Program-made: the position numbers and the translations under genes | Assembly: GCF_947491715.1 (NCBI RefSeq) | Contig: NZ_CANLKR010000045.1 | Span: 1 to 37,936, forward strand | DNA: 37,936 nt | From: an uncultured Shewanella sp. | GTDB taxonomy: Bacteria > Pseudomonadota > Gammaproteobacteria > Enterobacterales > Shewanellaceae | Direction: 5' to 3' | In this document: in pieces, positions 9,055 through 17,168 of the stretch | Layout: every line of letters begins with the position of its first letter | How positions within the stretch are numbered: position 1 is the stretch's first letter | The notes under the pieces: model-generated | The model's database searches: none | The model's input: only the letters and a program-made list of their open reading frames with translations | Told to the model about the DNA's origin: nothing

Positions 9055-10086
9055 CTATTCTAAATCCCCCCAGTCATCGAGTAGCGTCATCATTGACTCT
9101 TCTATTAACTCTTTTTGATCATCATCTCTAAAACAAGCCATGGGCATCATCACCACTAATTCTCGCCAACGACGCAAAAAGCCTAATCGCTTTGCTGGTA
9201 AAAGAGGGAGTTCCCGTATTTGTTCTTCTATCCATTCAGGATAAACCCAAGATTGTTCAATCAACAACAAAGAGACTTTCATGACTGCGTCCCCATTAAT
9301 CCGTGTCGCTCTGCCTAACATATTGCAATGATCTTCAAGACTCATAAAAACGGCTAAGCGTCTCAAATCATCCACAGCAGCAACCACTTTTACCATATTT
9401 CTATGACTACTTCTTTCATTTAGTGGCTCAGACAGCGCACGTAACAATACTTTAATACGTTTGCGGCGATCGGGGCATTGCTGCAATAAATCAAACCATT
9501 TAGCCAATCCCCCCTCACCTCTAGAGGCATGCTGGTACAATTGGCGCATACCCGCAAGCCCCGCTTCATCAAGCCCTAAGCCCTCAATAGCCGCTATGAT
9601 AGCAAGTTCAGCGCCTTCAGCCGACAACATTTCTTCCAATGCTTTACGCAATTTTTGTATTTGTGCACTGCCTAACCGCCCCGATACTTGCAGTGCCATC
9701 AGCAATAACATAATGTCGCCACTGGACATACCTGATGTTCTAAGTTGACTGATAATTTTGTCAGCATCACCAATTTTAGCAAATTTATCCACCAACTTAT
9801 TCACCGAAGTCGATTGCTTATCACTCAGCTGCTGCAATAACTTTTCTAAACCATCGAGAAGTGGGCTTTTACTTTCTTTTCCACCTAATAGTTTCTTAAC
9901 TTCCGCCCCTAATTTTAAACTCATTCCTTCCATGGTTTCTTCAATGGCTTCAGAACGCGTTTGCGCCAACTCCGCTGCAGCCATCGCACTGGAACTTGAT
10001 GCAGGCATAAACTGTACGCTACGATTAGCCGTACTTTCTTGAGTGGGTTGAAGATCTGCTTGAGTAGCAACATCAACTCTTATCAT
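9055..10086 (-). CDS. sctW: T3SS gatekeeper SctW (SsaL/SepL/InvE/HrpJ family)
   Basis: The gatekeeper sits under the export gate and makes translocators leave before effectors. Its 343 residues match SsaL (338) and SepL. The N-terminus is disordered (about 1-45, SSSSAMAAAELAQ), followed by three helical bundles typical of YopN/MxiC/InvE; DLLQQCPDRRKRIKVLLRALSEPLNE and FMSLEDHCNMLGRA fit the HrpJ domain. The ATG at 10086 is preferred over an in-frame GTG at 10095, because the GTG lies inside the AAAAGGTG ribosome site serving the ATG. It lies 33 bp after sctL. In LEE, sepL is followed by the translocator genes, which makes the downstream chaperone/giant pair suggestive. Confidence 0.88.
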   Translation of the reverse strand: MIRVDVATQADLQPTQESTANRSVQFMPASSSSAMAAAELAQTRSEAIEETMEGMSLKLGAEVKKLLGGKESKSPLLDGLEKLLQQLSDKQSTSVNKLVDKFAKIGDADKIISQLRTSGMSSGDIMLLLMALQVSGRLGSAQIQKLRKALEEMLSAEGAELAIIAAIEGLGLDEAGLAGMRQLYQHASRGEGGLAKWFDLLQQCPDRRKRIKVLLRALSEPLNERSSHRNMVKVVAAVDDLRRLAVFMSLEDHCNMLGRATRINGDAVMKVSLLLIEQSWVYPEWIEEQIRELPLLPAKRLGFLRRWRELVVMMPMACFRDDDQKELIEESMMTLLDDWGDLE

Positions 10087-10119
10087 AGTGGACACCTTTT
10101 ATGTTCGAAAACGTGCTAG

Positions 10120-10875
10120 TTAAGCCTGATCTTGCATTAAAAATGCAGGATCATGACTCTCTTCTTCTATCCTTTCTTCATATTCATCAAGTGCCTGTTC
10201 AGCCTGTACCTCTACCGTCTGTTCATCTCGAGTCTCTGTATTTTCAGGCTGAAAAGCCGCTAACAGTAAATTTAAATGCTCTTTTAAATTCAGACGAATA
10301 GATAAACAACTTGAACTCAATTGTGCTTCCCATGGCTGCATTTCATCATCTATCTCTACTGTCATTTGTTCTGAAAATGCTTCTTCGATGATCGAATATT
10401 CACTGGAAGAAACCGTCAAAGTTAATGTCGATTTATCCACTTCTTTAGCCACTAAAGTCGATAAACGATGAATTAATAAATCTGAAGGAGGCTGCTCAGC
10501 GCCCCATTGAGAGATAACAGCACTCATTTGCTGACGAATACGGCCCTTTAATTTAGCCACAATCTCTGACTCGAATTCATCTTGCTGGCAATGCCAATGC
10601 AAAGCTTCATTGATTGCATCTTGCTGAGCTTCCAGCTTCCATTGCTCCGTTAACTGCATGGCTTCACTTTTCGCTTCTTCGATAATATGCGATGCCATTA
10701 ACTGAGCTTCTTCAATTTTAAATTTGGCTCTTACTATTAGTTTTGCGACTCTATCTTTTGCACTTTGCTCAAAATTACTTGCCACAATCACACGATTGAT
10801 ATCCGATTGAGTCACTACACTTTGTTCATCATAAATGAGATCACACGTTTTAATTTTTACTGCAAATTCATTCAT
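10120..10875 (-). CDS. sctL: T3SS ATPase stator SctL (SsaK/EscL/YscL family)
   Basis: Peripheral-stalk protein that links ATPase SctN to the cytoplasmic sorting platform (SctK-SctQ). A long charged helix (about residues 35-120, EEAQLMASHIIEEAKSEAMQL) precedes the conserved C-terminal domain that binds the ATPase, as in FliH/YscL. The last ~40 residues are unusually acidic (Glu/Asp-rich tail). The start at 10875 is chosen because its ATG overlaps the sctK stop (ATGA) and has GGAGCG 7 nt upstream; the frame opens 9 codons earlier. It sits between sctK and sctW, as in SPI-2. Confidence 0.85.
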   Translation of the reverse strand: MNEFAVKIKTCDLIYDEQSVVTQSDINRVIVASNFEQSAKDRVAKLIVRAKFKIEEAQLMASHIIEEAKSEAMQLTEQWKLEAQQDAINEALHWHCQQDEFESEIVAKLKGRIRQQMSAVISQWGAEQPPSDLLIHRLSTLVAKEVDKSTLTLTVSSSEYSIIEEAFSEQMTVEIDDEMQPWEAQLSSSCLSIRLNLKEHLNLLLAAFQPENTETRDEQTVEVQAEQALDEYEERIEEESHDPAFLMQDQA

Positions 10876-11456
10876 ATAAATCGCTCCAATCGGAATAACC
10901 AACGTTTTGCATCATGAGGAGAACTCGCTGTTTCCTCCATCCCATCTTCACTGACAAAGGGCAAAGTCGGCTTTAATGCTTGCCACACCTGAGATGCTTC
11001 CCATTGCACATTAAAGTGCTTAATCGCTACGTGTTGAGCTGTTTCAATGAGATCCTCTGCACTGCAATCCCCAACCTCTCCACCTTCTGGCCATAAAGAC
11101 AGCATTTGCTGAATTTGCTCATAAGTAAAAACATTCAATAGCGCCTCTCGATACTGCCTCATGGTGATGTAGTCAGGACTGTTCAATAAAACCAATCCTA
11201 CCCCAGTCAGCAATACCAGTAACCGCTCCCCCATATTCAATAATATTTTATCTTGTTCGGTTAAATTCAATTTCATTGAACGATCAAAAGGCGGCAATAC
11301 AGACACAGCCAACTTATTCACTCTCTGATTGAGTAATCGACTGCGATGAGAAATAGTTTGCCACTTTTCAAGCCCTAATGCTTGCCACCACGAAGGATGC
11401 ATAGTGGCACAAGGTTGCCACATGAATTCATTTAACCGTTTGTCCTCAGGCGCCAT
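10872..11456 (-). CDS. sctK: SctK-like T3SS sorting-platform protein
   Basis: A 194-residue protein between the MS-ring lipoprotein and the stator, the slot of STM1410 in SPI-2 and of SctK/YscK/EscK in other systems. SctK links the MS ring to the cytoplasmic pods made of SctQ and SctL. The N-terminal LNEFMWQPCATMHPSWW fits the short aromatic motif (LHPSW-like) near the start of SctK proteins. Sequence similarity in this family is weak, so the call rests mostly on position and size. The ATG at 11456 has ATGGAGTC upstream at good spacing and starts 14 bp after sctJ; an earlier in-frame start at 11492 would overlap sctJ. It is coupled to sctL by ATGA. Confidence 0.68.
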   Translation of the reverse strand: MAPEDKRLNEFMWQPCATMHPSWWQALGLEKWQTISHRSRLLNQRVNKLAVSVLPPFDRSMKLNLTEQDKILLNMGERLLVLLTGVGLVLLNSPDYITMRQYREALLNVFTYEQIQQMLSLWPEGGEVGDCSAEDLIETAQHVAIKHFNVQWEASQVWQALKPTLPFVSEDGMEETASSPHDAKRWLFRLERFI

Positions 11457-11470
11457 AATTAAGACTCCAT

Positions 11471-12190
11471 TTAAGTACGACTCACTTGCCATATTCGACC
11501 AAATACGATTAATAACAAGAGTCCTAAAATACCTAAAATGTAAAACTTATATTCAAACAGCCACTCCTGTGATGATGTATCCGACTTTTCTTCAATGATT
11601 GCTTTAGGTTTATATTGGTAATCGGCTGCTTGCATTAATAAACTAATATTGGCATATTCCAATTGAGGGACAGAGTTTTTAATCAAACTTTTTATTTGAC
11701 TTTCAATATTATTTAAATTGGCTTCAGGAGAGTATTTAATATAGGCCGACGCCGATTTAATAATAGGTTCCATATTGTTATTTTCAGTGACGGTATCTGC
11801 AATTGACACTTTAGCATTAATGACTCCCTTCATACTCGACAATGTACGCTCTAACTGTTGCTCTTTAAAGTAGTTCATTTTCGCTTTCTCCTGAGCAGGA
11901 GAGGTCACTAGTTGCCCCGAAGGAAACAACTCTTCAATGCTGGTATAATGGGCTTTAGGAAAGCCATTTTGCCTCAGTAACTCTACAGCATTGATGAACT
12001 CTTCTTTATCAATGAGCAGCGTGATTGTCCCTGTTTTTTGATCAAGCTCAGCCTCACCATCCATGCCATTTAACATTAACAATGCTAGCATTTGATTAGC
12101 TTCATCTTGAGGCAAACCTCGGTATAAATCCATTTTACAGCCGGAAATAAACAATAAGACGAATAAAAGAGAGAGCTTAATGTATTTCAT
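11471..12190 (-). CDS. sctJ: T3SS inner-membrane MS-ring lipoprotein SctJ (SsaJ/EscJ/PrgK)
   Basis: It forms the inner ring of the injectisome base in the inner membrane. There is a clear lipoprotein signal peptide with lipobox FISGC (Cys18), then two periplasmic ring-building domains of the YscJ/FliF type (LYRGLPQDEANQMLALLMLNG, then the region around 90-185 including LERTLSSMKGVINAKVSIA), and a C-terminal transmembrane helix (about 214-233). Its 239 residues are close to SsaJ (249). Its ATG overlaps the sctI stop by ATGA. Confidence 0.93.
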   Translation of the reverse strand: MKYIKLSLLFVLLFISGCKMDLYRGLPQDEANQMLALLMLNGMDGEAELDQKTGTITLLIDKEEFINAVELLRQNGFPKAHYTSIEELFPSGQLVTSPAQEKAKMNYFKEQQLERTLSSMKGVINAKVSIADTVTENNNMEPIIKSASAYIKYSPEANLNNIESQIKSLIKNSVPQLEYANISLLMQAADYQYKPKAIIEEKSDTSSQEWLFEYKFYILGILGLLLLIVFGRIWQVSRT

Positions 12191-12519
12191 CCCATGGTCA
12201 CCAATTTATTAATCCCTTGAGAAACAGAGCCTGCAACTTTTGCCACCAAATCAACCTCAATCATGGCCTTTGCAATAAGCTTTTGCCCTTCATGTAAAGC
12301 CTCTGGCGTAATCATTTCTAGTGTTTTACTCACTACATCAAAATCTTCTTTTGGGGCTTGGATCTCGGTAGCCTTCATCGCCCCTTCTAAATCATTATTC
12401 CCCACATTCATCAACTGTGAAAACTGATCTTGCAGTTTGACATCAACCGCCTGCTCTGCTGGCTCATAGAGTTGCTTTGTGGCTAATTGTGTTGCTCTAG
12501 ATACCGCTTCTATATCCAT
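12187..12519 (-). CDS. sctI: T3SS inner rod protein SctI (SsaI/EscI/YscI family)
   Basis: Early secreted subunit of the inner rod that anchors the needle in the base. The C-terminal half (about 60-110: TPEALHEGQKLIAKAMIEVDLVAKVAGSVSQGINKL) has the conserved amphipathic pair of helices of the YscI/HrpB family. It is 110 residues, longer than SsaI (82) but normal for YscI/EscI. Of two adjacent ATGs, 12519 has GGAGG at 5 nt while 12522 is too close. It overlaps the end of sctG by 23 bp and sctJ by 4 bp, so the cluster is tightly coupled. Confidence 0.82.
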   Translation of the reverse strand: MDIEAVSRATQLATKQLYEPAEQAVDVKLQDQFSQLMNVGNNDLEGAMKATEIQAPKEDFDVVSKTLEMITPEALHEGQKLIAKAMIEVDLVAKVAGSVSQGINKLVTMG

Positions 12520-12817
12520 CATGGCCTCCTTCTAACAACTGAGTAAATGTATGCGTATCTTGATGATTAAACCCACTTTGGGAATATAAAAAAGCTAAGG
12601 CTTTAGCTCGGTCGCTATGGCAAGATTTTAATGATGCTAATGCATCAGCTACATCATTTAATGCAAAATAAATCAAACTTGCGCAAATTCCACGGTCTTC
12701 TTCATCATCAATCAATTCAGGAAAAAGCGCTAACAATGAATAAGCTTCTTTTCGCAAACCATGATTGGATGCCGCGATTGCCGCTTCAACGAGTAGCCTT
12801 TTATCCTCACTATTCAT
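12497..12817 (-). CDS. sctG: SsaH/YscG-like needle chaperone
   Basis: A 106-residue all-helical protein with TPR-like repeats (EAAIAASNHGLRKEAYSLLALFPELIDD then ICASLIYFALNDVADALASLK), as in the YscG/EscG/SsaH needle chaperones that keep needle subunits unpolymerised in the cytoplasm. It lies directly after the needle gene and overlaps it by ATGA, the SPI-2 ssaG-ssaH arrangement. The call rests on position, size and helical TPR pattern; the family is divergent. Confidence 0.72.
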   Translation of the reverse strand: MNSEDKRLLVEAAIAASNHGLRKEAYSLLALFPELIDDEEDRGICASLIYFALNDVADALASLKSCHSDRAKALAFLYSQSGFNHQDTHTFTQLLEGGHDGYRSGI

Positions 12818-13029
12818 ATTTTGGCAATAATCCCTTGGATCATATCTTTAATGGTTTTAATGATGGCACTTTCATATCCCACTAAATTGGAATATTGCTG
12901 CATTGAAAACTGCATTTGCAACATAGCATCGGGATCGTTAGCATCTGATGTGGCCATAACCGATTCAAGATCCGCGGCGGCACTGGCTGACTGTTGAGAT
13001 AATTGACTAACTATGGCACTTAGATCCAT
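12814..13029 (-). CDS. sctF: T3SS needle subunit SctF (SsaG/EscF/PrgI family)
   Basis: A 71-residue polymerising subunit of the extracellular needle; SsaG is the same length. It shows two helices separated by a turn with the family NDPDAM motif (compare PSDP in PrgI/MxiH), and a C-terminus rich in Ile/Lys (YESAIIKTIKDMIQGIIAKI) that packs in the needle lumen. The ATG has AGAGAGG 8 nt upstream. It starts 15 bp after the AraC-type regulator gene. Confidence 0.92.
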   Translation of the reverse strand: MDLSAIVSQLSQQSASAAADLESVMATSDANDPDAMLQMQFSMQQYSNLVGYESAIIKTIKDMIQGIIAKI

Positions 13030-13044
13030 GTATAAATTCCTCTC

Positions 13045-13740
13045 TTATGTAATATCGGCATTAAGTTGAGTCGGGCTGCACTGAAAACGTTTTTTAAATG
13101 AACCAGAGAAATGAGAATGGCTGCTAAAACCTGCTTCATAAGCAATATCCGCCACTTTTTTCTGTGTTGATACTAATTGCTGGCGAGCATAAACCAGTCG
13201 GCGTTCTAGTAACCATTTTTTCGCCGATATTCCATAGTTCTTATAAAACAATAAGTTTAATTTACGCACTTCGATACCAAGATCATCGGCAAATTGCGCG
13301 ACAGACCAAGGTTGAGTAAAATTATCTTCAATATAATTAAGTAAGCTATCGTTATGAGTAGAATAATGATTCAAAAGCTTAGAAAAATAGCTGTTATCTA
13401 ATCCTAAGCAATAGGTAAAAATAAACTTAATAAGTAGCTTTCTGCTCACATCATGCAATTGTTCAATCACATTAATCAGATCATCAAAGACAGGTAGTGA
13501 TTTAGAAGAGGCCATAAAAAAAGGCGTATTGTTAGGATCCTCAATCAATAAATCAATAACTTCATAATACACTTCATGAATTTCACCTGGGTAGCAAAAC
13601 ATATTCAGTTTCTTATACCCACCGACCGCAGTGGCTTGTTCACTTGTCACAACAAGTTGATTCGCTGCAATGGATGTAACAACACCATTATGATGAAGTT
13701 TACCTGCTTCTTTGAACAATATGATTTGTACTACACTCAT
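13045..13740 (-). CDS. AraC-family regulator of the T3SS
   Basis: A 231-residue transcription factor. The N-terminal ~125 residues are an unrecognised sensing/dimer domain; the C-terminal ~100 residues hold two helix-turn-helix motifs (SVAQFADDLGIEVRKLNLLFYKNYG and KVADIAYEAGFSSHSHFSGSFKKRF), the AraC/XylS signature. Regulators of this type (InvF, MxiE, ExsA, VirF) switch on T3SS operons in other bacteria. It is the first gene of the apparatus operon, only 15 bp before sctF, so its expression is tied to the needle complex and autoregulation is plausible. The TCAGGT-N4-ACCTGA palindrome lies 60-75 nt upstream. AraC proteins usually bind asymmetric sites, so this protein need not be the one that binds the palindrome. 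Confidence 0.85.
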   Translation of the reverse strand: MSVVQIILFKEAGKLHHNGVVTSIAANQLVVTSEQATAVGGYKKLNMFCYPGEIHEVYYEVIDLLIEDPNNTPFFMASSKSLPVFDDLINVIEQLHDVSRKLLIKFIFTYCLGLDNSYFSKLLNHYSTHNDSLLNYIEDNFTQPWSVAQFADDLGIEVRKLNLLFYKNYGISAKKWLLERRLVYARQQLVSTQKKVADIAYEAGFSSHSHFSGSFKKRFQCSPTQLNADIT

Positions 13741-13799
13741 GCGAAGCTCCGCTCACTCAGATTGTGGACTATTCTCAATCTTTCCCCAAAATAATGTCA

Positions 13800-13815
13800 T
13801 CAGGTATTAACCTGA
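13800..13815. promoter_or_regulatory. Palindrome TCAGGT-N4-ACCTGA upstream of the T3SS regulator gene
   Basis: Perfect 6-bp arms around ATTA, 60-75 nt before the AraC start codon. It is the twin of the site at 3782-3797 upstream of ssaM; on the coding strand both read TCAGGT-NNN-TACCTGAT, so identity extends to 14 positions. The remaining intergenic DNA up to the DUF1415 gene shows no other clear structure. Confidence 0.5.
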
Positions 13816-14078
13816 GATAATCAACTGAGTTAAAAATGTGATTGGGTGTCCTAAAAACACTACGCTTAGCAAGAAAATGGGTGAATATTATTAAATAACA
13901 TAAACTTAAGATTAAAATAGATATCGATAAACTCTTATGCCCGCTTTATCCTTATCCTTCTTCATAAATAAAAAACAATCAGTACCATGAGTAGAAATAT
14001 ATTCATCACAAATTTTGCGTATAAAACAATCAACTCATTAAGTCCTCACGACACGTATTCAATGGACAAGGACTCGAG

Positions 14079-14084
14079 TATAAT
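14079..14084 (+). promoter_or_regulatory. Possible -10 box (TATAAT) of the DUF1415 gene
   Basis: A consensus TATAAT hexamer 38 nt upstream of the ATG at 14123. No convincing -35 hexamer is present at 16-18 bp (TATTCA at 17 bp), so it is only a candidate. Confidence 0.3.
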
Positions 14085-14122
14085 CTCATCTAAATTATTC
14101 AATCATAGAAGTCAGCAATCTC

Positions 14123-14695
14123 ATGCAAGCAACATCCCTCTCATTCGAACACCAGCAGTTTATTCATCACACACAAAAATGGGTGAAAGAGGTGATAATG
14201 AAATACAACATCTGTCCCTTTGCTCGAAAAGAAGTAGAGAACAACAGCATACGCTATGTCGTGATTGAGCAAACAAAAATCAAAATGGTCATCAAAAACC
14301 TAGTTAATGAGTGCCAACGGTTAGATGAACAAAACACAATAGAAACCAGTTTATTAATTTTTCCTCACGGATTTGAAGGGTTTTACGATTATTTGGATTT
14401 AGTCGATCGCGCTAATGACGCCTTATTCGATAAAGGCTATGAAGGACAATACCAACTGGCCAGTTTTCATCCAGATTATTGTTTTGAAGATGAAGCACAA
14501 AGTGATGCAGCCAATTACACCAATCGTTCACCCTATCCAACACTTCACATTATTCGTGAAGCCAGTATGGAAAAAGCCTTATCTGAATATCACGAACCAG
14601 AGTCTATCCCTGAACGTAATATCGCTTTCGCCCGTAAAAAAGGCAGTGATTTTTTTGAGAGACTCTTAATCCAATGTTGTCATAGCAAAACATGA
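14123..14695 (+). CDS. DUF1415 family protein
   Basis: A 190-residue cytoplasmic protein of the DUF1415 family, function unknown. The opening WVKEVIMKYNICPFA motif, with its conserved Cys-Pro-Phe, and the later LIFPHGFEGFYDYLDLVD and YQLASFHPDYCFED stretches are family hallmarks. It has neither signal peptide nor membrane segment. It is the only plus-strand gene between the T3SS operon and the 460-residue gene, facing away from the AraC regulator. As an ordinary housekeeping-type gene it may mark the edge of the T3SS insertion. Confidence 0.85.
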   Translation: MQATSLSFEHQQFIHHTQKWVKEVIMKYNICPFARKEVENNSIRYVVIEQTKIKMVIKNLVNECQRLDEQNTIETSLLIFPHGFEGFYDYLDLVDRANDALFDKGYEGQYQLASFHPDYCFEDEAQSDAANYTNRSPYPTLHIIREASMEKALSEYHEPESIPERNIAFARKKGSDFFERLLIQCCHSKT

Positions 14696-14801
14696 AACAT
14701 TAACGTTGTTATTGCAAACCAACACGTCCACAAAATGAGCGAGAGAATATCCCCCCAAACGACACAAATATAATTAAATATCCTCTCTAAAACATTTCAA
14801 A

Positions 14802-14842
14802 TAAAAAAAGAAAAGTCAGTAAGCACATTTGCGCTCACTGAC
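14802..14842 (-). terminator. Strong intrinsic terminator of the 460-residue gene
   Basis: On the minus strand GTCAGTGAGC pairs with GCTTACTGAC across an 8-nt loop (a 10-bp stem with one G-U pair, extendable inward), followed by TTTTCTTTTTTT. It starts 60 nt past the stop codon at 14902, so the upstream gene is a separate unit that does not read into the T3SS operon. Confidence 0.85.
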
Positions 14843-14901
14843 AGACAAATAACACCATAAAGTATTACGCAGTCATACCGTTATTCCCAACACAAAAAGC
14901 A

Positions 14902-16284
14902 TCAATTTTTACTTGTTCCAAAGGCCCAATCATATAACCCCACGATGGGAGCTGGAGCCAGCTTGCGAAAAAGCTCCCAAGGGGCTATGGTACCATTTGG
15001 GATCGTCCCATCACGAGAAAGATTGTTACTATCATTCACAACATTATCTTTGTTTATCAGTTTTCTTTCATCTGTTTCTGATGACGGCTCTTTTTTGACA
15101 GAATTAACGTCACTCTGACTGACGACTTGAGGACTAACAGATAAAGGAACGCTCGGATTAACAATTGATTGTTTTACCACATTAGCTTTTATGGACTCAG
15201 GGCTAAAACCCGGTAAAGTAAGACTTTTCATCACTTTTTTAGGTTCATTTTGAACTGGCTCAAAGCTATTTACTGGATTTTTTCTATCCCATCTGGCCAT
15301 AACTGTAGACAACCAATCTTCTGATTGTTGATTAGTTTTGAGCAATGAGGTGACAACATCAACATAAACTAATCTGGCTTGTTGATGACTTTGTTTAGCC
15401 TCCACGCTGGGTACATAGACTAAAGATCGCCCTGACACTGGCTTAAGTTCTGACATCTGTGCAAGTTCTGATACGCTGGTTAATTTCCCTCCCCCTATTC
15501 CGCCACTCAAAGGCTCGCCCCCCCTAGAAGATACTGAACGGCTACCACTTTTTATTGTGTCTAAATGCTTTTCAGATCCCAAGTTCTCTTGAGTCAACCT
15601 TGAGGTATTGACGCCAGATGAAATCCCCCCTCTAGGGTGTATTTGACCAAACATAGGTGAAACTAAAGAAGATTCTTGAGAAACAACAGGTTTAGATCCC
15701 ATTTTACCTGCATTAAGGTTATCAATGAGACTATCTTCATCCTCATGTAAGTCCATCGAATCAATGGGCTTACCCGCGGTAATTTTCTCAACAACAGAAA
15801 GTCGCTCCAAAGGCATTAATAAGTCGATAATTCTCACTACATTATCAGCATCGTTAGCCCTTAAGCTGGCGTCCAATGCAAAAGTCAAAACATCAAGAGG
15901 TAATTTTCCCTGTTTATCACTTTGCTCATATATAGCAATTGCAGCTTGCTCTATTAACATTGCTCGATGGCTATCGGGTTCCGATTTCAGATAAATATCC
16001 TTTAAGATCCCCCTTGCCTTAAAAGCGGCAAGATCAGACTCTCCATCATCGATATCAGGCTTACACGCAATTTGCATAAGTAAATCAACACTGTCTGGAT
16101 CATTATTTCTAGCCAATTCAGTTAACACGTCAAAAAGCTGACTTAGCTGTGTATTAACATCTGATGACTTATCAAACGACTTACTCAGTAATGCATCAAA
16201 TTGAGACTGTAATGTTTTATTGTCATCGCCTGAAGCACTTAATACCGTATAAAAGTTACCCGTTTCCATCGCATTTATTGTCAT
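14902..16284 (-). CDS. Unrecognised 460-residue protein, candidate T3SS substrate
   Basis: I do not recognise a family. Residues 1-170 look helical, with Asp/Leu-rich segments resembling a regulatory or chaperone-like helical bundle (FDALLSKSF, LSQLFDVLTELARN, IIDLLMPLERLSVVEKI). Residues about 195-275 are a low-complexity Ser/Gly-rich linker (SRSVSSRGGEPLSGGIGGGK), and 380-430 is another Ser/Val/Asn/Lys-rich stretch. The C-terminus is compact and aromatic (APWELFRKLAPAPIVGLYDWAFG). There is no signal peptide or membrane helix. The ribosome site is weak (GGTTGTGCC before the ATG). It has its own terminator and lies ~2.5 kb from the T3SS operon on the same strand. Ser-rich disordered linkers and T3SS proximity are compatible with an effector, but nothing in the sequence proves secretion. 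Confidence 0.6.
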   Translation of the reverse strand: MTINAMETGNFYTVLSASGDDNKTLQSQFDALLSKSFDKSSDVNTQLSQLFDVLTELARNNDPDSVDLLMQIACKPDIDDGESDLAAFKARGILKDIYLKSEPDSHRAMLIEQAAIAIYEQSDKQGKLPLDVLTFALDASLRANDADNVVRIIDLLMPLERLSVVEKITAGKPIDSMDLHEDEDSLIDNLNAGKMGSKPVVSQESSLVSPMFGQIHPRGGISSGVNTSRLTQENLGSEKHLDTIKSGSRSVSSRGGEPLSGGIGGGKLTSVSELAQMSELKPVSGRSLVYVPSVEAKQSHQQARLVYVDVVTSLLKTNQQSEDWLSTVMARWDRKNPVNSFEPVQNEPKKVMKSLTLPGFSPESIKANVVKQSIVNPSVPLSVSPQVVSQSDVNSVKKEPSSETDERKLINKDNVVNDSNNLSRDGTIPNGTIAPWELFRKLAPAPIVGLYDWAFGTSKN

Positions 16285-16667
16285 GGCACAACCAATAAGT
16301 TAATTATATTTAATATTCATTCTGACTAAAAACAACCAGCAATACTGCCAAATATTTACCATAGTGCCACTAAGTGGTCTAACCAGATGATTAAGCACCC
16401 ACTTCAACGAACATTTATCTATATGAAATTAAAAGTAAAATAAAATTAAATATAAAACACCTTATCGATATCAATAAATAAAGCCATTTTCCCCGTTGCT
16501 TGTTTTGGATGTAGAAGCTCTCGTTCGACTTTAATCCTGAATAATATTTAATATTGAAATAGTATACGGACTGTTTATTTTGTCATTCAAAAATTAAATA
16601 CACAAAAAACGCCCCTTGAAAATGCAACCTGTAATGAGCAAAGCTGGCAAACATCAATACAAACATA
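16285..16667. other. AT-rich intergenic region upstream of the 460-residue gene
   Basis: No reading frame is seen. It must hold the promoter of the 460-residue gene: a minus-strand TATAAT is at 16303-16308, only 18 nt from the start codon and without a good -35. A small palindrome CCACT-A-AGTGG is centred near 16371. Neither copy of the TCAGGT-N4-ACCTGA site is here, so co-regulation with the T3SS operons is not supported by that motif. Confidence 0.4.
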
Positions 16668-17168
16668 TTATTGAGGACGGGTACTTAAGAGTAAAATCGC
16701 TTCGCCTTCCCAGTCGAGAGCATTGCTATACTCTAACCCTAACTTATTTAATAATGTAATAGAACGGATATTGTCTTTATTGGTAATGGCTAAAATAGGA
16801 TCCAATGCCAGCACATTTTGCGCATAATCCATCACGGCCTTTGACGCTTCATAGGCATAGCCTTTTCCCATAAACTGAGGCAAAAAACCAAAGCCAATAT
16901 CTGTGTGAGGTAACCCCTCTCGGCGAACAAAACCCGACATTCCAATCACTTCATTTGACTGTTTCAACACCACCGCATATAAACCATAGCCATTATCTTG
17001 GTAACTTTTAACGATTTTACTCACTAAAAATGCCTCAGCATCCTCAATCGATCGTATATTCCTGTCACCAATATTTTTTAAATATAAGGGTGACGTCATT
17101 AACGCATACATAAACGGCGCATCTTCAACCGTAAACTCCCTCAACCTTAAACGATCTGTTTCTAACAT
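16668..17168 (-). CDS. GNAT family N-acetyltransferase (RimJ/RimL-like)
   Basis: A 166-residue acetyl-CoA-dependent acetyltransferase. It starts with the RimJ/RimL-type LETDRLRLREFTVEDAPFMYALM; the acetyl-CoA binding strand and loop follow as IGFGFLPQFMGKGYAYEASKAVMDYA (about 92-117, with the Q/R-x-x-G-x-G/A pattern QFMGKGYA), and the C-terminal ITNKDNIRSITLLNKLGLEYS is the usual N-x-x-S-x-x-x-L-x-K-x-G-F/L element. The substrate cannot be told; relatives modify ribosomal protein N-termini, antibiotics or small amines. It is divergent from the amidohydrolase gene. Confidence 0.88.
   Translation of the reverse strand: MLETDRLRLREFTVEDAPFMYALMTSPLYLKNIGDRNIRSIEDAEAFLVSKIVKSYQDNGYGLYAVVLKQSNEVIGMSGFVRREGLPHTDIGFGFLPQFMGKGYAYEASKAVMDYAQNVLALDPILAITNKDNIRSITLLNKLGLEYSNALDWEGEAILLLSTRPQ

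Noticed and set aside
13987..14268. 93-codon plus-strand frame overlapping the DUF1415 start
   Set aside because: Overlaps the well-supported DUF1415 frame in another phase and shows no family features.
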